From the NCBI GenBank assembly GCA_038204465.1, contig JBBRCX010000023.1, forward strand, positions 1-48,377: DNA of 48,377 bases, in the 5' to 3' direction. Shown here piece by piece: positions 1-5,909 of this stretch; position 1 is the first letter of the stretch, and every line of letters begins with the position of its first letter. The DNA is from JBBRCX01 sp038204465 (GTDB lineage: Bacteria > Planctomycetota > Phycisphaerae > Tepidisphaerales > Tepidisphaeraceae). The notes under the pieces were generated by a model. That model was not told the DNA's origin. It saw only the letters and a program-made list of their open reading frames with translations, and did not search any database. The position numbers were made by a program, and so were the translations under genes.

Positions 1-65
1 GCTTCGCTTTGACACGTGAAGGTCTCATGGATTTTGATTTCGCCGTTAAAGAATTCGATCCGCAT
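1..65 (-). CDS. Partial CDS at window edge (N-terminal 21 codons only)
   Basis: Three bases after the TGA of the upstream dipeptidase gene, an ATG on the minus strand (63-65) opens a frame that stays open to the window edge. It starts MRIEFFNGEIKIHETF, a soluble-looking N-terminus with no signal peptide. A purine-rich stretch with GGAG and AAGGG lies upstream, inside the end of the dipeptidase gene. The very tight spacing matches the 4-base overlaps of the three preceding genes, so I infer a fourth member of the same operon. The product cannot be recognised from 21 codons, and the frame could still be a chance extension. Confidence 0.55.
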   Translation of the reverse strand, partial: MRIEFFNGEIKIHETFTCQSE

Positions 66-68
66 TCT

Positions 69-1154
69 TCATTGCCCTTGCTCCGGCAGGACGTCGCTGA
101 AGAACCTTAACCCGTTGCCATGGAAGATGGCATCAATGTCCCCATCGCTGAAGCCCCGGCCCGACAGGATAACCTCCAGCTTGTGCAGGTCGGCAATCGT
201 ATCGAGCCCGCGCGGGCTTTGCTCGGTCCCGAAGCCGCCATCCAGGTCGGAGCCGATCGCAGAATGCCGGGCATTCCCAGCAATTTGGCACACGTGCTCG
301 ATGTGGTCGGCCACCGCGTCCAGCGGCACCTCCTCGCCCGTGTTCGTGCCGATCACATACCCCGGCTTCAGCATCCAGGCGTCGAGGGCAGCCCCGATGA
401 TCGCGCCGCGTTGGATCAGGTGGCGGATCTGCTCGTCGGAATACTGCCGGTCGCCCGGCACCAGGGCCCGGCAGTTGTTGTGGCTCGCCATCACCGGGCC
501 GTCGAACAGCTCCAGCGCCTGGAAAAAGCTGGGATCGGAACTGTGGGTGAGATCCAGGATCATCCCCAGTCTCCGGAATTCCTTCAGCAGCTCGATGCCC
601 TTCGCGGAGAGCGGGCCCGAGCCGCCCGTGCCGACCGCGTAATGACTCTTGCCGTAGTGCGCCAACCCCACGGCCCGCAGGCCCTGCTCCCACCATGCTG
701 CGGCCTCCTCCGGCTCCACAATTGGATCGGCGCCTTCCATAGCAAGGATGTATCCGACCGGCTGATGATCCTCTGCGTCTTTCCAACTTGACCAATGCCG
801 CCGCAGGTCGCCCTTCGTGCGGATCATCCGCATCTGACCCATCGCCTCCATGCGGCGGTAATAGGCGAGCTGTCCCTGCGCCGTGGCGTAGGCGATGTCG
901 CGCGTGCCGTAGTCGAGGTCGACGCGTTTCGTCGCCAGGATCTCGCGCCGGGCGCGGGCGAGCAGCGTCGCCAGGCAAACCGGGATATTGGCGCGGCGAA
1001 GTTCCGGCAAGCTCGTCGTGCAGCGCCCGCGCGCCTTGTCGTCAGTCATCCCCTGTTCGCGCCGGCGGATCTCCTGCACGGGCTCGGTCAGGTCGCGGTT
1101 CCACGCCAGCGCGTTCCAGGAGAGGTCGAGGTGTGAATCGAAGATCCGCCTCAT
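69..1154 (-). CDS. Membrane dipeptidase-like metallopeptidase (peptidase family M19)
   Basis: 361 residues, the usual length for the renal/membrane dipeptidase family, which hydrolyses dipeptides, often with a D-residue at the C-terminal position, using a binuclear zinc centre. Metal ligands are visible in order: HLD in FDSHLDLSWN at the N-terminus, the Glu in AMEGADPI, the His in DLTHSSDPSF, the His in MASHNNCRAL and the Asp in GSDLDGGFG. No signal peptide or membrane segment is seen, so the enzyme is probably cytoplasmic despite the family name. The start was chosen at the ATG whose first bases overlap the TGA of the dehydrogenase gene (ATGA, 1151-1154); a longer frame exists but would overlap that gene by 46 bases. 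Substrate unknown. Confidence 0.9.
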   Translation of the reverse strand: MRRIFDSHLDLSWNALAWNRDLTEPVQEIRRREQGMTDDKARGRCTTSLPELRRANIPVCLATLLARARREILATKRVDLDYGTRDIAYATAQGQLAYYRRMEAMGQMRMIRTKGDLRRHWSSWKDAEDHQPVGYILAMEGADPIVEPEEAAAWWEQGLRAVGLAHYGKSHYAVGTGGSGPLSAKGIELLKEFRRLGMILDLTHSSDPSFFQALELFDGPVMASHNNCRALVPGDRQYSDEQIRHLIQRGAIIGAALDAWMLKPGYVIGTNTGEEVPLDAVADHIEHVCQIAGNARHSAIGSDLDGGFGTEQSPRGLDTIADLHKLEVILSGRGFSDGDIDAIFHGNGLRFFSDVLPEQGQ

Positions 1155-2140
1155 CGCTTCGGCCGCTCCGCGAGCGGGAGATGCTTCTGCAGCCATTGCG
1201 CCAGCGCCCAGGCGTGCTCGCGATACAGCTTCTCCAAGGCGGCCGACTCTTCGGGGGTATAGTTGAAAAAGCCGTGCCCGTTGGAAATGCCCTTCCCGCC
1301 TGCCTGCAGCACCCGCTGGATCGCTTCAGGGACTGTCGTCTCGTTGCTCAAGGTCGGGAACAGATCCTTCATCACCACTGCGTAGGTGGGCACGCCCGTC
1401 AGGTCCATGAAGCGGAACGGGCCGAGCATCGGTGCCCACAGACCCACGGTATTGCGAAAGGCGCGGTCGATCGTCTCCGCGTCGGCGATTCCCGACTCCA
1501 GCAGGTGAAATGCCTCGCGGTACATCGCGTATCCGATCCGGTTGGCGATGAAGCCTTCGATGTCGCGATTTGCGACCGCGGGCTCCTTCCCGATGCGCTC
1601 TCCCAGCCGGACAGTGGCGTTCACGACCTCTTCGCTCGTTTGCTCCCCGCGCACCACTTCCAGAAACCGCGTCGCGTGAGGCGGGGCCGCCCAGTGCATC
1701 CCGATGAACCGCTGCGGATGTTTGCGCGGACGCTGCAGCGCAGTGATCGAAAGTGCGGAGGTATTGCTGCCGACCGGCACGTCGGCTCGCAATGCCGCTT
1801 CGAGCTTCTCGAACAGCTCCTGCTTCGCGGCGAAGTCCTCGATGATGCTCTCGATGACGAAGTCGCAGCCGCGAAGCTCTTCGATCGCGCGGGCCTCGAC
1901 GTAGCGCCCCTTCCACGTGTTACGCAATGATTCGGGATAGTCCAGGTGCTCGATCAACTCGTCAATGCAGACGGCGATATGTTCGCGGGCCGCGGCGAAC
2001 TCCTCCTCGCGCGCGCTCCACGCGATGACCCGCAGCCCGTGTCCGAGCAGGCACGCGGCGATTCCCCGGCCCATGTAGCCGAGCCCCGCCACGCCGACGG
2101 TCTCAATTGGCGTCCATTCCCCAGTGTCGGCGGGCGTCAC
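1151..2140 (-). CDS. 3-hydroxyacyl-CoA dehydrogenase family NAD-dependent oxidoreductase
   Basis: 329 residues. The N-terminal Rossmann fold shows GVAGLGYMGRGIA, the GxGxMGxG signature of 3-hydroxyacyl-CoA, 3-hydroxybutyryl-CoA and L-gulonate dehydrogenases. The catalytic His region reads GMHWAAPPHATRFLEVV, and a C-terminal helical domain follows (ANRIGYAMYREAFHLLESG). These enzymes oxidise a 3-hydroxy group to a ketone with NAD. The start is GTG and overlaps the TGA of the upstream PLP-enzyme gene by four bases (GTGA, 2137-2140); the stop overlaps the dipeptidase start in the same way. This indicates translational coupling in one operon. The true substrate is uncertain: a non-CoA 3-hydroxy acid is possible, since no other fatty-acid gene is nearby. 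Confidence 0.85.
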   Translation of the reverse strand: MTPADTGEWTPIETVGVAGLGYMGRGIAACLLGHGLRVIAWSAREEEFAAAREHIAVCIDELIEHLDYPESLRNTWKGRYVEARAIEELRGCDFVIESIIEDFAAKQELFEKLEAALRADVPVGSNTSALSITALQRPRKHPQRFIGMHWAAPPHATRFLEVVRGEQTSEEVVNATVRLGERIGKEPAVANRDIEGFIANRIGYAMYREAFHLLESGIADAETIDRAFRNTVGLWAPMLGPFRFMDLTGVPTYAVVMKDLFPTLSNETTVPEAIQRVLQAGGKGISNGHGFFNYTPEESAALEKLYREHAWALAQWLQKHLPLAERPKR

Positions 2141-3225
2141 GACAATCTCCCACGGGCGTCCACTCGCATGCGCTCGAGCGCGTCACCCGCTGTGCGCAGC
2201 CAGACCGAGTCCTGAAGGTTCACGCAGGGACAGATGTGATTGGGGATGACGTGCACGCGCTGGCCGAGGCGCGGGCGCTCGCTGCAGCCGGTGACATCGA
2301 GCTCGCCGTGTTCTTCGCTCAAGCGCACGACCTTCGCTTCCGGGTATTCCCCGACGTAACCGAAGCCGGCGTCGGGCTGGGTGATGTTGCGGTCACTGGT
2401 GAGCGTCTTGGTGCCGGCGTCGATGACCACCTTGCCGGGTACGGCATCGCTGACGACGGTGCACACCAGCTTCGCCGCGCAGTTTGTGAGCTGGCAAAAT
2501 CCGGCCGCGACAGTGTTCATGTCGTTGTAAATATACGTGCCGGGACGGATCTCGGTGAGCTGCGGCACCAGGTGCGATTGAAAGGCGCTCGGGGTCGATC
2601 CGCCGGAGACAATTGCGGCTGACAAGCCGCTCTTCCGCCACAATTCGAGCGTTTCGGCAAGAAGCGCCGCCACCGCCGCCAGGGCCGGCCCTTGCTCCGC
2701 TGCCGACGCCCACACATGCCCGGGGTAGCAGAACAACCCGTCGAGGCGCAGATTCGCCCGCTGGGCGACTAGCTGCGCCAGCGTCAGCGCGTCAGCAGGT
2801 GACTGCAACCCCGTTCGATGAAGCCCGACGTCGAGGTCGACGAGGATGCCGATCTTGCTGCCTTCCGCGCGGGCGGCGGCGTCCAATGCATCGGCGGCGA
2901 ACGTTGAATCGATCGCGACGTGAACCGTCTTGTCGCGCGCGAGCTGTGCGATGCGCTCGCATCGATTTGCATCGACACACGGATAGGCAATCAGCAGGTC
3001 ATCACCGGCCGCCGCCATCACCTCGGCTTCGCCGACTTTCGCGACGGTGAGTCCGCTCAATGAGCCGGCGTCGATCTGCAGCCGGGCCATGTGCAACGAC
3101 TTATGCGTCTTGGTGTGCGGCCGCAGCAGCAGGCGGTGCCCGCGCGCGTACGATGCCATCCGCCGGCAGTTCTCGCGCGCGACAGGCTCGTCAATTAAAA
3201 GGAACGGCGTCGGCACGTCGGACAT
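2137..3225 (-). CDS. D-threonine aldolase / D-serine dehydratase-like PLP enzyme (alanine racemase fold)
   Basis: 362 residues of the fold-type III PLP family that contains D-threonine aldolase and eukaryotic-type D-serine dehydratase. The Schiff-base lysine is expected at Lys39 in RPHTKTHK. The C-terminal PNHICPCVNL supplies the His and Cys that bind the metal cofactor in this family, and GLHRTGLQ and VSGGSTPS fit the phosphate-binding strands of the barrel. Members cleave D-3-hydroxy amino acids to glycine and an aldehyde, or deaminate D-serine. First gene of a coupled minus-strand operon with a dehydrogenase and a dipeptidase, which suggests use of D-amino-acid-containing peptides (inference). 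The start codon has no clear Shine-Dalgarno. Aldolase versus dehydratase activity cannot be decided from sequence. Confidence 0.85.
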   Translation of the reverse strand: MSDVPTPFLLIDEPVARENCRRMASYARGHRLLLRPHTKTHKSLHMARLQIDAGSLSGLTVAKVGEAEVMAAAGDDLLIAYPCVDANRCERIAQLARDKTVHVAIDSTFAADALDAAARAEGSKIGILVDLDVGLHRTGLQSPADALTLAQLVAQRANLRLDGLFCYPGHVWASAAEQGPALAAVAALLAETLELWRKSGLSAAIVSGGSTPSAFQSHLVPQLTEIRPGTYIYNDMNTVAAGFCQLTNCAAKLVCTVVSDAVPGKVVIDAGTKTLTSDRNITQPDAGFGYVGEYPEAKVVRLSEEHGELDVTGCSERPRLGQRVHVIPNHICPCVNLQDSVWLRTAGDALERMRVDARGRLS

Positions 3226-3285
3226 CGCTTATCACGATATCCGGCTACGGCCAGGCCCACCAATAGCGCGGCGCCGATCCGCCGT

Positions 3286-3777
3286 TTATGGCTGCGTCGC
3301 CGGCATTTTTGGCTGCAACACGTAAGGCCGGGCCGCGGCGAACATCCACTTCCCGTTCTCCATTTGCATGACCACCACGACGTGATGCTCCATGGGCGGC
3401 TCATCCGCGCCATCGGGCGATTTCATCCCGCTGACTCGGCCGCTCCAATCCACCACCGCGGCGTCTCCGATCTTCCGTACGTGAGTGACCTGAAGATCGT
3501 TGGTGCTGCCCTTCATCGGGCCGTCCATCAGCGTCTTGAAGAACGCCTGGATCTTCTCGCGGCCCTTCGCTTCGGTGCCGTCGGTCCCGATGAGATCACC
3601 GTCCGCGAGCCAGAACATGGCCAGGGCAGCGGGGTCGTGCTCGTTCCACGCTTTCACGAATTCCGCCGTCCGGTCCTTGACCGCTTTCTCGACGTCGGCG
3701 TCAGGGTCCGCCGCCCGTGCGGAAAGTGGGAGCATCAGCACACAGAGACTGAGGATTCCGAGAAACAAGTGGCGCAT
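3286..3777 (-). CDS. Secreted SnoaL-like / DUF4440 (NTF2-fold) protein
   Basis: 163 residues with a clear Sec signal peptide (MRHLFLGILSLCVLMLPLSARA, cleavage near Ala23), so the mature protein is probably periplasmic. The rest has the pattern of the SgcJ/EcaC or DUF4440 branch of the NTF2-like superfamily: a helix FVKAWNEHDPAALAMFW, then GREKIQAFF, a strand reading AAVVDWSGRVSG and a final strand KWMFAAARPYVL. These cone-shaped domains act as small-molecule pockets or non-catalytic domains, and the function here is unknown. A Shine-Dalgarno (GGAAAGGAA) sits just before the ATG. The gene lies 60 bases downstream of the D-threonine aldolase-like operon start and points the same way as the PLD-like gene. 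Confidence 0.8.
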   Translation of the reverse strand: MRHLFLGILSLCVLMLPLSARAADPDADVEKAVKDRTAEFVKAWNEHDPAALAMFWLADGDLIGTDGTEAKGREKIQAFFKTLMDGPMKGSTNDLQVTHVRKIGDAAVVDWSGRVSGMKSPDGADEPPMEHHVVVVMQMENGKWMFAAARPYVLQPKMPATQP

Positions 3778-3837
3778 GGGTTCCTTTCCCTAAGTTTGCC
3801 TCAGGATACAGATGGCGCCGCATACATCCACCAAAAT

Positions 3838-4407
3838 CTACAAGGCGGGTTCTTCCAGCGGGACGGGGCAGACGTCCTTGCGGCGGCAACTCTGGCACTG
3901 ACGGCCTTCCCAGAGCGCGTTGAACTGCTCCAGCACGCCGTCGATCAACTCCGAAGATTCCGTCCAGACGCCCATCTCGAAATTTCGTCGGCCATCGGCC
4001 TTGGCGCCCAGGCCGGCGCCGGTGAGATTCGCGCTGCCCAGGTACATCGCGCGGCAATCGACGATGACCGTCTTGGCGTGAAGCCTCGGGCAGCGGCGGA
4101 TCGTCAAACCCCGCGGCAGTTCCTTCTTGAGCTCGCGCAGCGCGGCGGAGCTGGGGGTGCCCGCGTGCAGCAGCCGCACCTCGACCCCGCGCGCCGTGAG
4201 CCGGCGAAGGTGTTCGACGATCGAGAGCGCCTCGCGCCGCAGCGGCTCGGGCACCAGCATCGCCTTGAAGTCGGCGGTGGCGATGTCCAGGCTCGTCTTC
4301 GCCTTGAGCATGCCGTTGGCGACCACCCGCCGGAAGTGGGCCGCGTCCACCACGAGTTCCACACGCCCGGCGCAGACGCGATCGATCGCCAGTAAGGGCA
4401 GGGGCAT
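3838..4407 (-). CDS. Phospholipase D-like domain protein with a single HKD motif
   Basis: 189 residues from the chosen ATG. One complete HxKx4Dx6GSxN motif is present: His110, Lys112 and Asp117 in HAKTVIVDCRAMYLGSAN. Bacterial PLD-fold proteins with one motif act as dimers (nucleases, phosphodiesterases). The first half looks like a degenerate repeat without the motif. The C-terminus has four closely spaced cysteines (CQSCRRKDVC plus neighbours), which may bind metal. A longer frame to 4488 would translate an AT-rich heptamer repeat (4438-4472) and overlap lpxD, so the ATG at 4405-4407 is preferred. No signal peptide. Substrate unknown; it is 77 bases downstream of lpxD on the same strand. 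Confidence 0.8.
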   Translation of the reverse strand: MPLPLLAIDRVCAGRVELVVDAAHFRRVVANGMLKAKTSLDIATADFKAMLVPEPLRREALSIVEHLRRLTARGVEVRLLHAGTPSSAALRELKKELPRGLTIRRCPRLHAKTVIVDCRAMYLGSANLTGAGLGAKADGRRNFEMGVWTESSELIDGVLEQFNALWEGRQCQSCRRKDVCPVPLEEPAL

Positions 4408-4437
4408 GAAGGAACTATCGGCTGGGGTTCGAATTTT

Positions 4438-4472
4438 CGATTTGCGATTTGCGATTTGCAATTTGCGATTGA
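4438..4472. repeat. Heptanucleotide tandem repeat (cgatttg unit, five copies)
   Basis: Five consecutive 7-base units, cgatttg x3, caatttg, then cgattga, lie between the lpxD stop and the PLD-like start. They are AT-rich against a GC-rich background. In minus-strand translation they give an INRKLQIANRK-type peptide. I recall similar peptides recurring in automatic annotations of planctomycete and related genomes, which would fit a dispersed intergenic repeat rather than coding sequence (recollection, not checked). Confidence 0.75.
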
Positions 4473-4484
4473 CCAAGCCCCCCC

Positions 4485-5480
4485 TCACTCGGCATCAGGC
4501 CCCTTCTCTTCGCCCGTGCCGAGCTCGGCGACTTGCTGTTCGAGTTGCTTGATGCGCTCCAGCAATTCCGGAAGCTGCGTGTAGAGCATGAAAACCCGGC
4601 GGCCGCGCGAGACCGGCATGGCGGGCGAGCCCATGACCGTCGACTGATCGGGCACGTCGCTTGGGATGCCGGACTGGGCGCCGATGGTCACGTTGTCGCC
4701 GATGCGCAGGTGCCCCGCGATTCCCGCCTGCCCGGCGATCGTCACGTGGTGGCCCACGGAAACGCTGCCCGCGATCCCCACCTGGGCGACGAGCAGCCCG
4801 TGGGGGCCGATCTTGGACCCATGCCCGATCGCGACCAGGTCGCTGAACTTTGTGCCCTTTCCGATCACCGTGCTGCCCATCGTCGCGCGGTCGATCGCGC
4901 AGTTGGCGCCGATCTCCACGTCATCTTCAATAATGACGTTCCCGACCTGCGGGATCTTGTGATGCTCGCCCTTGTGCGTGGCGTAGCCGAACCCGTCGTG
5001 GCCGATGCTGGCGCCGGCGTGGACCGTGACGCGATCGCCCAGCACGCAGTCATCGTAGATGACCACGTTGGGATAGAGGATGCAGTCGCGGCCGATCTTC
5101 GCCCGCGGCCCGACGTATGCGCCGGGGTACAGGATCGATCCGGCGCCGACGCTCGCGGACGGGTCCACGTGCGCTGCAGGGTGAACTCCGGTGTGCGGAT
5201 GCCGGCGATATCCATGAAGCTTGATCACCGCTTTGGTGAAGGCGTAGTACGGGTCGCTCGTCTTGAGCAGCGCGACATGGGAACTGCTGACGCCGGGCGA
5301 TACCACCACCGCCGACGCCTTCGTGGTCTGAAGCTGCTTCAAGTATTTGGGATTGGAAAGAAAGCTCACCTCGCCCGGCCCCGCCTCCTCGAGCGTATTC
5401 ACGCCCTTTATGCGCACCGCGGCGTCGCCCTCGAGTTCCGCCCCGATCTCGGCCGCCAGTTCTTTGAGCGTCAGTTCCAC
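4485..5480 (-). CDS. lpxD: UDP-3-O-(3-hydroxyacyl)glucosamine N-acyltransferase LpxD
   Basis: 331 residues, close to the usual LpxD length. The protein has the N-terminal uridine-binding domain (LTLKELAAEIGAELEG, VSFLSNPKYLKQL), then about ten hexapeptide repeats forming a left-handed beta-helix, and a C-terminal helix with ELLERIKQLEQQVAEL. Diagnostic LpxD segments are HDGFGYA, IPQVGNVIIEDDVEIGANC, AIDRATMGSTVIG and SDLVAIGHGSKIG, whose His220 corresponds to the catalytic His239 of the E. coli enzyme. It adds the second 3-hydroxyacyl chain in lipid A synthesis, in the cytoplasm. GGGAG five bases before the ATG is a good ribosome-binding site. Together with waaA at 37660 it supports a classical lipid A/Kdo outer membrane. 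The other lpx genes are not nearby. Confidence 0.96.
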   Translation of the reverse strand: MELTLKELAAEIGAELEGDAAVRIKGVNTLEEAGPGEVSFLSNPKYLKQLQTTKASAVVVSPGVSSSHVALLKTSDPYYAFTKAVIKLHGYRRHPHTGVHPAAHVDPSASVGAGSILYPGAYVGPRAKIGRDCILYPNVVIYDDCVLGDRVTVHAGASIGHDGFGYATHKGEHHKIPQVGNVIIEDDVEIGANCAIDRATMGSTVIGKGTKFSDLVAIGHGSKIGPHGLLVAQVGIAGSVSVGHHVTIAGQAGIAGHLRIGDNVTIGAQSGIPSDVPDQSTVMGSPAMPVSRGRRVFMLYTQLPELLERIKQLEQQVAELGTGEEKGPDAE

Positions 5481-5612
5481 GATCGCTCCCGCTGTAGGAG
5501 CGCGGATTCTACGAAGCCTCCGACCGTTCGGGAAATTGCCCGCCAGCTCGAAGCTGGGTCCAATTTGATTCAGCCGCGTAAACTCAGAAGAATGCAGGCA
5601 GAAGGAGAGACC

Positions 5613-5822
5613 ATGGCGAGATTAGTTCGTCACGATGCGACCGGCCCGATTGAGATCAAGCAGGCGGACGGCCAGTCGATCTGGATCTGCGCCTGCGGGT
5701 TGAGCCAGGACCTGCCGTACTGCGACAGCTCGCACGAGCGCACTGCGGCGGAGGAAAAAGGCAAATGCTACGTCTACGACAAGGGGCGGCAGAAGGTCGT
5801 CGATTGCCGCGATGACCAATGA
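5613..5822 (+). CDS. CDGSH-type iron-sulfur protein
   Basis: 69 residues. The CDGSH 2Fe-2S ligand set is complete: Cys26, Cys28, Cys37 and His41 in CACGLSQDLPYCDSSH. The Gly of the classical CDGSH is Ser here (CDSSH). Family members bind a labile 2Fe-2S cluster through three Cys and one His and take part in redox or iron handling. No signal peptide or membrane segment, so probably cytoplasmic. The ATG at 5613 is chosen over one at 5592 because AGAAGGAGA precedes it at ideal spacing. Transcribed divergently from lpxD; GH95 follows convergently. Partner unknown. Confidence 0.9.
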   Translation: MARLVRHDATGPIEIKQADGQSIWICACGLSQDLPYCDSSHERTAAEEKGKCYVYDKGRQKVVDCRDDQ

Positions 5823-5909
5823 GCTCGCCCGGTCCTGTACCGCCGCCATGTGCTGCGGCTCAACGGTCTGAACGGTGATTTGATATTGCATGCGACCCCG
5901 GCCGGCAGC

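Noticed and set aside
4408..4488. N-terminal extension of the PLD-like protein
   Set aside because: It would translate the heptamer repeat, has no ribosome-binding site, and overlaps lpxD by four bases; the ATG at 4405-4407 is the better start.
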